Source: Gigaspora rosea (lineage: Eukaryota; Glomeromycota; Glomeromycetes; Diversisporales; Gigasporaceae). From it: 64,000 nucleotides of DNA. Below, piece by piece: positions 12,480-23,554 of this stretch (position 1 is its first letter; every line of letters starts with the position of its first letter). The stretch is taken from contig QKWP01001126.1 of NCBI GenBank assembly GCA_003550325.1, positions 97,810 through 161,809 of the forward strand, read 5' to 3'. Position numbers and translations under genes: made by a program. The notes below the pieces were generated by a model, which was given only the letters and a program-made list of their open reading frames with translations, had not been told where the DNA came from and did not search any database.

Positions 12480-12824
12480 TTAAGCGTTTACTTTCCCGAA
12501 AAGTACTTTAATAAGTTACCTGAGCAATTGATTTACATCAGCCAATCAGACGAATGTCCTCCTATGAACCATAAAGTATATCACTTTAAAAGTGATCCGG
12601 CTAGTTTGGCGGATCTGCCGAAATACAAACAGAATTTACCGACTGCCGTGTTTCATGTAACTTTTGCATCTAAGTTTGTTATTTTTCTAATTAATTTATT
12701 CTTAATTTAATTAATGGTTTAGCTATATTTTGTTAGACAATACCTTTTTTACATGATGACGAAAGATGAAACCCCTGACGAAGATGAAACTTCAAATTCT
12801 TCTGACGAAAAGTTCTCCCGTTAA
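12480..12824 (+). CDS. Last two exons of an unknown gene
   Basis: Exon 12480-12656 follows an AATTATTAG acceptor and exon 12723-12824 follows GGTTTAG. The donor after TTTCAT is GTAACT. Both exons are whole codons (59 and 34) and join in phase 0. The first gives LSVYFPEKYFNKLPEQLIYI and then DECPPMNHKVYHFKSDPA; the second gives LYFVRQYLFYMMTKDE, then an acidic Ser/Asp-rich tail and TAA at 12822-12824. Codon and residue use look like real protein, unlike AT-driven open frames nearby. I do not recognise the family. No 5' exon or ATG was found upstream, so the gene may be truncated. A hAT-like element starts 27 bp after the stop. Confidence 0.5.
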
Positions 12825-13016
12825 AAAAAAATCGATTATCATACCAAAATTAGAGCTTGTACCCGTATAAGTGTTACCCGGGTAACCCGGTTAACACCTG
12901 TCAACCGGGTCATAGCTATCGTTAACCGGGTGACCCGGATTAATTATCCATAAAACGTATGTACAGTACGTATGTACGTTGGGAGTGAGGTCATTTTAAA
13001 TTTTATTATTTAAAGC

Positions 13017-13062
13017 CAGTTTATTTTCCGACGGCCTCTAGCCGTTGGAGAATAAACTGATT
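13017..13062. repeat. Perfect-like hairpin, 20-bp arms
   Basis: CAGTTTATT at 13017 pairs with AATAAACTG at 13054-13062, and the central GACGGC/GCCGT segments pair as well. It could form a strong stem-loop inside the hAT-like element. Purpose unknown. Confidence 0.7.
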
Positions 13063-13456
13063 ATGTTACAGCTATTATCATGATTCTCGGGGCACCTGTA
13101 AAATTTGCCGAATGATTTTTAGGCCGGAAACTTATATATTAAATTTTATACATAAAAATTAAATAAATTTATCAGTTACCATTATCATTATACGTAGTTT
13201 TTTAAAAAAAAAAATGCATATGAGAATTTATGATTTTGCGTCAACCAATCAAAAAACTCGGTTTCCCGGATTATTAAGATGACCCAGTTTATAATGTTGT
13301 AAACGGGTGAGTAACCCGGAGCTTAAATTTTTTAACAGGTACAACCTCTAAAAAAATTACATACCCTTAAGAGCTACCTCAATTTTGCATTAGCCAATCA
13401 AACAAACCGGGTCAACCGGGTCACCCGGGTAACCCGGTTTGTGACCCGGTAATAAT

Positions 13457-14403
13457 CAACAGGGGAGACCGTCCCGAGTGCCCCGATTTTGTAGATCGTT
13501 ANGTTTCCTCGCACAATTTTGCTATATAATGCTCTTTCTAACCACCAAGATGAACCCAAACCCTAAAATAACCCAATTTTTTTCTCAAAGACAATTGACG
13601 TCGGAAAGTCACGTGTTCGGAAAATCGATCCTACGCCCTGTCAATTTGAACAGGGGAGACCGTCTTTTGTGAACCCACAAAGCATATTAAGTAAAACTTG
13701 AAGTTTTCGTGCCGTATTATAAGAATATCAGTTGAATCCCTCTGAATCCCTCGTCCTTCGTGCTAGATTTTACCTGTAGAAGTTATGAGTAAGTTACAAT
13801 CTCTATGTTGACCAAATCTCGTCTGTTGCGCAAAAAAAGGGGCAAAAAGCAAAGTGACGATTTAGAGAAGTGTAAAGTTTATAGATTGTAAGATCTTTTT
13901 TACATGCGTTATATATAATTTTTGTTAAAAAAAGTTAGAACATATAAATGACAGATATTAATGCCTTTTTTTTTTGTTTTTGTTATAAGAGTTTTTAGGT
14001 TTTTAGGATGTTGTAATAGATTTATGTAGATACAATATGTAATACGATGTGTAGAACAAAATTATGAATAGTTAAGGTCTCTTCAATGGAGTCAGAGTAC
14101 GTACTGTAACTTCAAGTTTATTAGATATACTGTAGAATCGAATATAGAGATTATTAAAGAAAATAACAATAGATATAACTTAATATAGAATATAGTTTAA
14201 TATGATCTAAATCAATAAAGATATGCTCTCTAAATGTGATAATAGTCCGTGATATTTATTTTGAATTTTAAATATAAATTTTATTAATTTTGTTTGTTTC
14301 GTTTTTAATAAAATTATCAATTTTGATTGGCTGGTTAGCATGTGACAATCATCCAACATTTGTGTAACTATTTTCCATATTTGGGACGGTCTCTCCTGTT
14401 GTA
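13457..14403. mobile_element. Nested element with CAACAGGGGAGACCGTCCC ends
   Basis: The left end at about 13457 and right end (reverse complement CAACAGGAGAGACCGTCCC) at about 14403 match over 19 bases with one mismatch. Flanks share TAATAAT (7 bp, possibly 8 as TAATAATC). A third copy of the end word occurs at about 13649. It lies inside the 12851-14463 element. Confidence 0.75.
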
Positions 14404-14471
14404 ATAATCTGGTAAACGGGCGGGTTATCCGGAATTTGAAATTTATTTCGGGTACAACCTCTAACCAAAAT

Positions 14472-14959
14472 CTATGTCAATAACAAAAAATAAATAATTT
14501 ATTATTGGGTTTTTTTTATATTTAATGCTGAAGATGTTTATTAGCTTGGACCGGCTTGTATATTTAGTTTTTAAAAAAGCCAATTACTGAATTATTATAA
14601 ATAGGTAAATATTTAAATAAATAAATAAATATAGGGAAAATTATATTTATAACACCTATATTAGAACACTTTCTAAAATTCTCGAATACCTTAAACTTTC
14701 ACTAGAGTAACCGCTGTTGTGTAACTAACAAAAAAAATGTTCCTCTCGCAATTTTATTATAAAATCCGACTATAACCCAAACTCTAATCATACTATATAG
14801 CACGGTGCTACGAATATAATATAAATATAGACGTATTATGATTAATTTATTTATAAATTCAAAAATTTTCATTTGAAAATTTAAGACACGGCAATAAAGT
14901 TTAATCTCATAATTCAAATTAACAACTCAAAAATTTGTTAAGTAATTTTCTAGTATGAC
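14472..14959. other. Intergenic, nothing recognised
   Basis: AT-rich. The minus-strand frame 14702-14917 shows no domain. Confidence 0.5.
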
Positions 14960-15240
14960 AATAATTTATAGTCGAAGATCTGAAATCAATGTGCACCTCT
15001 TATTAATTTATTATCTGTGCTAATTTGTCGATAAAGTCTTTTATTCAAGTCGATTTAGTAAGTAGGCGTAACAATTATTTTTTTAATCGAAATATTGAAA
15101 CATGTGAAATAATCTATGTATTTATTATTAATTTCTTATTTATGCTGATTCCTTAAATGATAAATCACTTCTTATTAAGTTTCTTATTAAAATTGATCAA
15201 AGTGTAAATTCTATATTTTAAATTTTAGCCTTATATGAAC
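14960..15240. repeat. Short decayed piece of the TTGATTTAG/GTAAGTA array
   Basis: Words such as CTTATTAATTTCTTATTTATG, AAGTCGATTTAGTAAGTAGG and AATCGAAATATTGAAACATG match units of the longer array at 23555-24520. Two to three units remain, all damaged. Confidence 0.5.
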
Positions 15241-15495
15241 ATAAAATGTAGAGAACCAACGACGCCTTTACTTACACAGGACTCCTGAATACTAATGTTA
15301 TATATATATATAGCAAGTGTACAATTAAATTTTTAAGTTTATAATAAATTGTACAACGTAGTTTTAATTAATAAGAAATTAATGTACGACGAAGATATAA
15401 TAAATGTTTAACTTTAAAAAAAGTAAAAGGTAATAAATTATATTTATGTTTTAAAATTTCTATTAATTTGAAACAATTTTATACAATGTTGTAAT

Positions 15496-15535
15496 CACAA
15501 AAGTTATATCTTTTTGTAAAGCACAATAATATGTT
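15496..15535. mobile_element. Lone end of the TTTGCAAAAAGATGT MITE family
   Basis: TATCTTTTTGTAAAGCACAA resembles the right end of the complete element at 38612-38833. No partner end is present. Confidence 0.45.
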
Positions 15536-15599
15536 ACTAATTTGAAATTAGATCTTGAGTCATTATTGCATTTGTATATTCATTAAATGTTAGTCAAAA

Positions 15600-16215
15600 T
15601 CCGAGGTGTAACACTTGATAATCGCCCCTTTTGTAAAATCTTCATAACACGTTAACGTGTTACGTATGAAAATTCTTGATACTGTAGCATGTCAATGTGT
15701 TAGGCTTAGCAGTAGAGTTCTTAGTTGATAAAAATTTTGCCAATCGATTAGTTGCCAACTATAGTTTCAACTAATCGATTATTCATATCATGTGGCATTA
15801 TCAGATAATTAGCCAATCAAACCCAAGAAATCAACATGGATCAGTCGGAATTATATTAATTAAATGATTAATCGATTAGTTGTTTAAAAATTTTTTCCAA
15901 TCGATTAGTTGGAAAGTTGGCAACTAGTTGGGTTTTCCAACTAACGATTTGGAACACTATTTAGCAGTATCATTGTTAATAGCACGTAGCATGTTAGATA
16001 GCACGCTAATGTGCCAGATAACATGTTAATGTATCATATATTAAATCCAAATGTATATAAAACGAATGAATTTGGTTTCAATAAAGAGAGATACATGTAG
16101 AGAAGTTTCCTTTGATTTTACTTAAGGAAAATAAAGGAGTAAGCTAAACGACCTTTATTCAAGTAAATCAGAAACTTATCTCCTAGTAACAATTGAGTTA
16201 AATCAGTTAAACGTA
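15600..16215. mobile_element. LTR-like remnant with TATA box and polyA signal
   Basis: GTATATAAAACGAATG at about 16050 is followed by AATAAAG about 30 bp later and ends in a TG...CA-compatible stretch (TTCTTACA, about 16229). This resembles a solo LTR. Several ACGTTAACGTGTTA-type words occur on the left. No flanking duplication could be proved and the borders are uncertain. Confidence 0.35.
15713..15959. mobile_element. hAT-like MITE rich in ATCGATTAGTTG words
   Basis: Flanks 15705-15712 (cttagcag) and 15960-15967 (tttagcag) match in 7 of 8 bases. The right end reads in reverse TAGTGTTCCAAATCG, the same as the element at 56440-56978; the left end is more diverged. Multiple ATCGATTAG words in both orientations lie near the ends. 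Confidence 0.65.
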
Positions 16216-16339
16216 TACATTCTTACATTCTCCCTCCTTAATAGTTACAGTACATACGTATTTTAAAGCATATATGTACCAATTTGTAATATATAAGGCC
16301 ACGCAAAGTTGATTTTTCGTTTTGCATTACCCGCCGTCC

Positions 16340-16706
16340 CATTTTTTCAATTTTTTCAATTTTTATTTTTTTTATTTTTTTATTTTTTTTTATTTTTTTT
16401 TATTTTTTTTATTTTTTTTATTTTTTTTATTTTTTTTATTTTTTTTATTTTTTTTTATTTTTTTTATTTTTTTTNNNNNNNNNNNNNNNNNNNNNNNNNN
16501 NNNNNNNNNNNNNNNNNNNNNNNNNNNNNNNNNNNNNNNNNNNNNNNNNNNNNNNNNNNNNNNNNNNNNNNNNNNNNNNNNNNNNNNNNNNNNNNNNNNN
16601 NNNNNNNNNNNNNNNNNNNNNNNNNNNNNNNNNNNNNNNNNNNNNNNNNNNNNNNNNNNNNNNNNNNNNNNNNNNNNNNNTTTTTTTATTTTTTTTTTAT
16701 TTTTTT
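16340..16706. repeat. T-rich simple repeat with gap
   Basis: Runs of 7-9 T separated by single A on both sides of the N gap 16475-16680. The long Phe/Ile open frames across it are artefacts of this repeat. Confidence 0.9.
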
Positions 16707-17238
16707 AGATTTCAATTGTGCCAATTGTTCGATTTTTGACATCTGTGATTCCCTAGGGATGTTGTCCTGTTTGCAGGAACTCAGTTCGACCCTGTTTGGA
16801 ACTGAACCCAATGGAACTCGAGTTTTTGCAGTTATATGATTTTTATTATTAAATCAAGCTCCAAACGAGATTGAAATAGATCAATTGAGCAAAATTAATT
16901 TAGAATAAACATTACTATCGAATAAAAAATTATTAACTTATGATGAACAAAAATCAATTTTCTTTGACTTTTTTTTTAATTTAATGTGGCGTGATATGAC
17001 GAATAAAAAATTCTATTTTATAACGAACAAAAATCAAATTTTCTTTGACTTTCTTTTTTTTTAATTAAAAATTACTATCTTATAATGAACAAAAATCAAT
17101 TTTCTTTGACTTCTTTTTTTTTAATTAAAAGTTAATTTAATGAGACAGCAATTAATCATTTTAAATTTTTTTTAATTAATAATATAAATATGCAATTTTT
17201 TTTTTTATATATTTTTTTTACTTGAATTTCATTATTCG

Positions 17239-17460
17239 ATGGACGAAGACAATACATTTGAAGAACTTATCGATTCAATTGAACCTACCTCTTCATTCAA
17301 TATCTCAAAATGTACTTGAACCTGGAACGCTTATAGTAACAAACCATTCTCCAAAGCGAGTATAAAAGGACCCTTTCTGGAATGAACTTACTGAAGTTGG
17401 TGATAAACGACATTACAACCTTTGCAATAAAGCGTACCGAGCAAAGAAATATTTTTGAAA
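17239..17460 (+). pseudogene. BED-type zinc-finger-like transposase remnant
   Basis: ATG at about 17239 opens MDEDNTFEELIDSIEP, then the frame is broken by stops. Further on, another frame reads KDPFWNELTEVGDKRHYNLCNKAY. The W-x-E pattern followed by a Cys-x2-type position resembles the start of a BED zinc finger, which sits at the N terminus of many hAT transposases. Only about 70 codons are traceable. It lies inside the 16296-19765 element and may be what is left of its own transposase. The family assignment is tentative. Confidence 0.35.
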
Positions 17461-17654
17461 GCAAAAAATACAATCAACCAAATACGTAACAGGTTGTCTG
17501 AAGAAAATGCCTCCGCAAGTCTCTGTTTAAAGACCTGGCATAAATGGTATTATTGACTGTAATGAAGATTAATAAATTGGATAAAAAAAATAATAGCAAT
17601 AACATTATAATGCAAAAATTTATATATTTTTAAATGTATTTGCTTTAATAAAAA

Positions 17655-17701
17655 GTAATAGCGATATGATCGCCAAAAGAAAAAAAAGTAATAGCTATCA
17701 T
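17655..17701. repeat. Left part of a GATCGCCAAAAGAAAAAAAAGTAATAGC array
   Basis: One to two units remain left of the hAT-like insertion. The same unit continues to its right at 19014-19145. Confidence 0.8.
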
Positions 17702-19013
17702 TAGGGCTGTTAATCGGTCCGTTCGGTCCGTCCCGGTTAAAAGACCGCCCGGTCTTTTAAAAAACTGGACCGGACGCAGTCCAGGACCGAAATAGGACCG
17801 AATAGAGCTAGACCGGACGGACCGATGATCAATATAATACTTTTTGCTATACCGGTGAAATCAATCTTGTACTGATTCAAGACAAGAATTGTCTTAATAT
17901 ATGAAAAAATTAAAGTAATCAACAAAACGATTAGATGTTACTTGTATAGAAAAAAATGTTTATTAATAAAAATATTGTTAGCATTTACATGTCTGTTCTG
18001 TCATACTTAAAAATTTATAAACTTAATATATTTAATAAAAAATATATAAAAAAATAAAGTATACTACTAGTATCTGGTTATTTCAACTCGTAGTTTGAAT
18101 GCTATTAGAATTATGCCATTCAGTATGATGAAATTTTTTAAATTTACTATGATAGTATTACTATCTTAACATCACAATACAACAATAATTTCTTTCATTA
18201 AGTTTCAACAATAATTAATTATCCGTAATATGCTTAATAGAAGTATGCAAAATTGATTTTCAAGATAAATTAGCCAAATTTAGTATGCGATATTTTGGCG
18301 TTGTAATCTTTAAATCCAGATGATCCACATTATACATAAATCCTTATCAATGTATACCGATATTGAAAAAAACTGATAATTTACAATAATGGTATATTCA
18401 TTACTTACATGCGGATTGAGCAGATTACACTTGAACAATATACAAGTCACTCTCGTTATAGTGAAGTCCTCGGGCTGTAAAATTTCTTCACTTATTGAGA
18501 GATTCACTATATCGAGAGCCTTTTATTATAGTAATAATAATTCTGTTCTAAAAAATTCTTCACTATAGCCAATCTTCACTATATCAAGAGTTCACTATAA
18601 CGAGAGTGACTTGTACTATATTTGCATATAGGCGTTGTTTAGATCACGAGTTTGAGGCAAGATAATAGTTAATTTTAGTCGAATGCAAATTACAATTGTT
18701 ATCATCGGCTAAATTAATCATTAGTTTCAAACTTGTGTTCCAAAATAATGCCATTAATAAATTTCTCTATTTTTATTAACATTAACAACAGCCCGTTCAC
18801 ATTATACATTAAACGTGGTTTAATCTTGTTTAACAAACTAAGGGAAAAACAACATTTTATAGTTGTTTCAAAATGCGTATTATCAAGATAATTTTTAGTT
18901 TATTTGACTTACTATTAGGGTCCTTTCGGTCCGTCCTAAAAAGGACTGGACCGGCCCGGTCCCTGGACGGACCGAAGGACCATCGGTCCGGACCGGACCG
19001 ATTAACAGCCCTA
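17702..19013. mobile_element. hAT-like element, 8-bp TSD gctatcat
   Basis: Ends TAGGGCTGTTAATCGGTCCG (left) and its reverse complement (right, ending 19013). Flanks 17694-17701 and 19014-19021 are both gctatcat. TAGGGCTG with a GGTCCG-rich subterminal region and an 8-bp duplication is classic hAT. The 1312-bp body holds no transposase. A 175-bp MITE sits inside at 18441. Confidence 0.92.
18441..18615. mobile_element. MITE with perfect TACAAGTCACTCTCGTTATA ends
   Basis: Perfect inverted ends over about 25 bases (TACAAGTCACTCTCGTTATA, then GTGAA). The TA at each tip fits a pogo/mariner-like element. It is nested in the hAT-like element. Confidence 0.92.
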
Positions 19014-19145
19014 GCTATCATCGCCAAAAGAAAAAAAAGAAAGTAATAGCGATATGATCGCCAAAAGAAAAAAAAGTAATAGTGCCAAAAGAAAAAAAAA
19101 GTAGGTAATAGCGATATGACGATATGATCGCCAAAAGAAAACAAT
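19014..19145. repeat. Right part of the GATCGCCAAAAG array
   Basis: Four imperfect units of about 30-40 bp with ATCGCCAAAAGAAAA and GTAATAGCGATATG words. The array was split by the hAT-like insertion. Confidence 0.85.
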
Positions 19146-19180
19146 TATAGCGACATATAGCAGGTTTTATTTAAACAGCA

Positions 19181-19420
19181 TAATTATTGTGACAGATTAA
19201 AATGAAATCGGATTAAAATGAAATTTTTCTATTTTTTAAGCAAAATTTTAAAACTTTTTAGGGGACATTTTTGGGGGTTTTTTTAGCATTAGGGTTAGGG
19301 TTTAGGGTTAGGGTTATTAATAAACAAATATATGTGGGTCTTATAAGCTTTAAAGGTGAGCAAGAGAGGTCTTCAGTTTCATTTTAATCTGATTTCATTT
19401 TAATCTGCCACAATTATTAA
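19181..19420. mobile_element. Family-B foldback element 1
   Basis: Inverted ends start AATTATTGTGRCAG and then carry two direct copies of GATTAAAATGAAATC at each end. The core includes AGGGTTAGGGTTATTAATAAA and ATATATGTGGGTCTTATAAG. Compare 22381-22607 (same ends) and 34441-34680 (same core, different ends). Confidence 0.88.
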
Positions 19421-19765
19421 TGCACTGAGTTCAAAAAATCGGTTTTTATTTAAATATGTTCCGAACAGAGTTCCAACCGGTTTTAAGCACAAGCTAACCG
19501 GTTGGAGCAGGATAACATCCCTAGTTTTCCCGCTATTTTCACCCGATGGAGACCTTAATTTCCCGTAATTGTCCAATAGGACTGACAGGAAAAATATGAC
19601 TATCGGCTAATTTTTGATTCTTGTTACAAAATGAAAATTAACCTTGTATAACCTTAAATGTGAACATTATTCTATTTGCAGTAAATTAAAAAAAACATCC
19701 GTCCGCTCGTCCCGAATTGTGAAATCCATGTAATGCAAACCGAAAAATCAACTTTGTGTGGCCTA
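19421..19765. other. Right flank of composite element
   Basis: No gene. Contains the right inverted end of the 16296-19765 element. Confidence 0.6.
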
Positions 19766-21132
19766 AGCAAACAATATTGTTATTGTTCTAAATCAATTTA
19801 GAGATGGTATATAAAGTTTGATACTGAATCATGCGTAATAAATAAACATCGCCACCATTATTTATTTTACCAGTTTTTATTATATTTATATATTATGTAC
19901 GACAAACCAACAAGTAACTGTACGACATTTATATTTTGATATTATACCAGGAACGGAGTGATATGTGCCGTATATAGTACAGTACGCAAAAATTTTTTTA
20001 GAATATTCTAGAACATAAAACTATTCATATCTTAAATTTTCCCTTATGAAACCGCCTTTTATTTTCTAAGCAAAATTATTCCTTGCAAAATTTTGTATAC
20101 ATATATCATATGCGTACTATACATATTTCACATACCATATGCACTGTACAACTATACGTACTGCTACTAAAAAAATTCAGACAACATATAAATGGCACAT
20201 CACTAGTGGCACGTGATGAATTTTGTGATGACATAGTAATTATAGCAAGAGGTAGTGAAATCCGCTTTGTAGATCGCATTTTGTTTTTCTTTTTAACGCC
20301 CTTAAACAACTCTCTTAAAATTGTGCTTCTGTTGGTTGATTACATAATATGTACAAATTATTTTGAGCATAAAAAGAGTCAATCAAATGTTTCACGAATT
20401 TGAAGCGTTTTGCATAATGGTCTTAATTAAATAAACTTAAAAGTTCAAGAACAAGTGCAAGAACATTGGCTGCGCAATAGATAAAAAAAAAAAATGATAT
20501 TAATAAAAAAAAAACTAGTGAATACATTAATATTGATTTCTAGATTTTACTATTTTTTCGATCATAATTTTTGCCGTCCAGATTATCTGTCAATCTACCA
20601 ACCAATAAAGTCATGGTTATATCCAAAAATGTGATTAGTGTGCTAGAACTAATGTAACAATATGATCAAGTTATTATGCTTAACGCTATTGATTGGTTAT
20701 ACAACCCGTGATCAAAATATTAACAGTTAAGACTAAAATATCGATGAGCAAGTTATGATCAAGAATTTCATCACAATACAAACTCATTACTGATTGTTTT
20801 AATGATGATAGTACGTACCAAATCAACCTTAACCACGTACTCCTCTACGGAGTATACATATATTTCGTACTGTGCGTTGGAAAAGCCGTACTGTAATTTT
20901 TTTTATATTACCGTACACCCCTTATTATATACTGTATGCATACCCCAAAAATATCATATGATACATTAGCAAAAATTAATAATATCACTCGAAAAATTAT
21001 TTATTGTATAACAAAAATTTACATATATCATTTGAAAAATCATTATTGTACAGTATCATACGATACATACAGTATTATATTACGAATGAAAATCGAATTA
21101 ATTAATTCTCTTACTTTTTCTAAAAAGCGAAA
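19766..21132. other. Intergenic, no supported gene
   Basis: Open frames at 20083-20403 (plus) and 20106-20309 (minus) overlap each other and show no domain. The 3' part probably holds the promoter of the 21133 gene fragment. Confidence 0.5.
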
Positions 21133-21526
21133 ATGAATCATTTTACGAACACCATAATAATACCAGACGAGATGATAAAATTATTGGCACCTCTACAGGT
21201 AAAGGTGTGTTTATACATTTTCTGATATTACATTTTTAATGAATTTAATAATCCTTTTTGGTAAAACATCGGCGATCAATTTTTGAGATAATATAAGACG
21301 ATACTGTTGATAGTATATTATGTTTTTTTAATTACGTATGATTCTTTTTGGTATATGCATATTTAATAGTTAAATTAGTGGTTTTTTTAAAAAAAACAAT
21401 AGCACCACAAATTGTCTGGTGATGAAACCGATTATAATTTGATAAACGAAGAAACAGGATCCCAAGATGATTTCATTTTTGCTAATGATATTTGGAATAC
21501 TGAGTTGCAGGAGCCTAATAATCAAG
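21133..21526 (+). CDS. Two 5' exons of an unknown gene, 3' end not found
   Basis: ATG at 21133 opens MNHFTNTIIIPDEMIKLLAP, 22 codons, with donor GTAAAG after CAG at 21198. Exon 2 (21403-21526, acceptor CAATAG) gives HHKLSGDETDYNLINEETGS, then DDFIFANDIWNTELQEPNNQ, with donor GTATAT. The hydrophilic acidic composition and clean junctions look like host protein. I recognise no family. A third exon could not be read before the transposon debris starting at 21757, so the gene may be truncated. Confidence 0.4.
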
Positions 21527-21756
21527 GTATATACATATATTTTTAGATGTATATTTTATTAATCGTAATGTAATAGTGATTCGCTTGGATTTTTAAGTGC
21601 AGTTAAACAATAACTATATTTATTTCGATCCGTTAAAGAACTATGAATTAATATAATTAATATGACCTATGTTATACGCAATATATTTGTAGTATAATAA
21701 AATTTAAGTTCCAAATTAATCGGTAATTAAATAAAACAGGATTTAACCGAACCGAT

Positions 21757-21985
21757 TTTTACAGGGCTCAAAATTTCCAGGTCGGATGTGTCAGATCTAG
21801 GTCGGCATTTAATCCTAGTTGTTAGCAAGTTCTATAGCAAAATTATCAGCTGGGCAATTTTACTCAACGAATGGATATTATTAGTAAAGTTTTTTATGAT
21901 CTTTGGCAAAATTGTTCAATTCCGATCAAACCGACCATGATTCCGATGTACTCCGACATAACCCGACCCGTAATTTTGGAATGAG
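21757..21985. mobile_element. GTCGGATGCGTC element, copy 1 (reversed)
   Basis: Contains the shared block GCAAAATTATCAGCTGG with TATAGCAAAATTATCAG and ends near CAGGG and CCGACCCG. It is the reverse orientation of the copies at 22998, 25627 and 39300. Confidence 0.75.
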
Positions 21986-22380
21986 TTGGATGAAAGCTGA
22001 GTTGCGAGATAGTAAATCCGCTTTGTAGATTAGTTAAAATCCGCATATTTCACCCAATGCGATTATCATAGCAGATTTAGCATAATTATTGAAATTACAG
22101 TAAATTTTTAGTAATAAAAATGTAATTTTTTGATAATATAATTTTCGGCCAATATATCGTTTCAGTATAATCTTATTCTGGCCGAAATTTTTATTATCAA
22201 AAACTATGCCGAAAAATAATTATCGAAATATGCCGATGATCATTGCATAATTCGTAACGTGACCCAATAAGCTGAACTCTACAAAATATAACTCTATACT
22301 GGTTCAACATTTCAAAACACGATTGCGACTTCTTATAATTAGATCTAAATTAAGAACCCCAAATTACTATTTGATTTTCA

Positions 22381-22607
22381 TAATTATTGTGACGAATTAA
22401 AATGAAATCGGATTAAAATGAAAATTTTCTATTTTTTTTAAGCAAAATTTTAAAATTTTTTTGAGGACATTTTTGGGGTTCTTTTTAACATTAAGGTTAG
22501 GGTTATCAATAAACGAGTATATGTGGGTTTTATAAGCTTTAAAGGTGAGCAAGCGATGTCCCCAGTCTCATTTTAATCTGATTTCATTAATCTGCCACAA
22601 TTATTAA
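22381..22607. mobile_element. Family-B foldback element 2
   Basis: Same ends and core as 19181-19420. The right end has lost three bases in its inner GATTAAAATGAAATC copy. Confidence 0.88.
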
Positions 22608-22997
22608 TAATTATTACGTATCAGCCACGTGACGCACCTAATTATTGCATCAAACCCATCTCCTCGCTCTAAACCCATTTTATATTTTTTAAAGTTGATC
22701 GGTTTATGGTATATATGTATATTTATTAAAAATTTTATGTTAAATATTTAATCATGGTCAAATCATTTAACTCATTTTAATACATCTGTCAAATATGCCT
22801 CATAAATTTTGGGGGTAGTATAAAAAGTCGCAGTAATGATTAGGCTTTCCATATAAATACCCAGAAATATAATTTCGAATTTTTATTGAATTAAGCTTAA
22901 TCTGCCTCTAAGCATTTATGCGGTTTATTATCCGTTCCTGGTTTAGCGCGACTGCGTCGCGCAGCTACTTATTAATTAAGTGTACAAAAACTCATAC

Positions 22998-23230
22998 CAT
23001 AATTCCGGGTCGGGATGCGTTGGAGGACATCGGAATCATGGTCGGCTGGATCGGAATCGATCAATTTTGTCCCAAGATCATAAAAAATTTTTACTAATAA
23101 ATCATATCCATTCATTAAGTAAAAAATACCCAGCTGATAATTTTGCTATAGAATCTGCAAAACAGCTAGGCTAAAACGCCGACCTAGATCCGACGCATCC
23201 GACCCGGAAATTGGGGACAACCCTGTAAAA
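22998..23230. mobile_element. GTCGGATGCGTC element, copy 2
   Basis: Starts TTCCGGGTCGGGATGCG and ends with GACGCATCCGACCCGG followed by a GGGGACA-ACCCTGTAAAAATCG tip. Central block CCAGCTGATAATTTTGCTAT shared with the other copies. Confidence 0.78.
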
Positions 23231-23418
23231 ATCGTACATCAAAGGTTGAGTAAAGTTGTTATTAAACCAATAAATTTCGTGTAATTGTATGATAAACATT
23301 TTAAAAAATTTAGTCTAAGTGTACGGTAAACGTTTTATGCATATATTCAGTGGTCCTACTTACACTTGTTTATTTTATAATTTGTTTCGTCATCGTTTAT
23401 TAGCTTTATTACCCTTGC

Positions 23419-23540
23419 AGTTTCGTCGGTTTCAACACCTTTTATAAGTTTCGTCATTTCGTCATTTGAGATTTTAGTTGACAAAAGACGAAACTAGATT
23501 TCGCGTTTGGTCAGCACGAAACCTCAAGGTTTCGTCTAAC
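23419..23540. repeat. Cluster of TTTCGTC / GACGAAA words
   Basis: At least six TTTCGTC-type words in both orientations in about 120 bp. Resembles the subterminal repeat cluster of a DNA transposon, but no matching ends were found. Confidence 0.45.
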
Positions 23541-23554
23541 AACTATAGTATAGC

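Larger units (their letters stand above)
12851..14463. mobile_element. hAT-like non-autonomous element, 8-bp TSD accaaaat
   Basis: The left end TAGAGCTTGTACCC (12851) pairs with the right end, whose reverse complement is TAGAGGTTGTACCC (14463). The flanks 12843-12850 and 14464-14471 are both accaaaat, a perfect 8-bp duplication typical of hAT elements. Subterminal regions are packed with AACCCGGGT-type words in both orientations, like hAT transposase-binding repeats. A second right-end-like word (ACAGGTACAACCTCTA) near 13336-13351 points to an internal older end. No transposase is encoded. Confidence 0.88.
16296..19765. mobile_element. Composite element with AGGCCACGCAAAGTTGATTT ends
   Basis: The left end at about 16296 and the reverse complement of the right end (to about 19765) match in 33 of 35 bases (AGGCCACRCAAAGTTGATTT, then TTCGKTTTGCATTAC). 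This 3.5-kb span contains a T-rich tract with an assembly gap, a zinc-finger-like remnant, a short tandem array, a hAT-like element with a MITE inside it, and a family-B element. It may be an old autonomous transposon filled by later insertions. A related end occurs at 6484 and a complete small cousin at 48617-48836. Confidence 0.65.

Noticed and set aside
16309-16839. Phe/Ile-rich open frames of 128 and 176 codons
   Set aside because: They translate a T-rich simple repeat and an N gap.
18857-19144. 95-codon frame on the minus strand
   Set aside because: Runs through the right end of a hAT-like element and the GATCGCC array.
19290-19315. Chromosome end or telomere fusion, because of TTAGGG repeats
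   Set aside because: Only a few units, imperfect, and part of a dispersed foldback element.
20083-20403. 106-codon frame on the plus strand
   Set aside because: No domain, no splice context, overlaps an equally long minus-strand frame; AT-rich chance frame.
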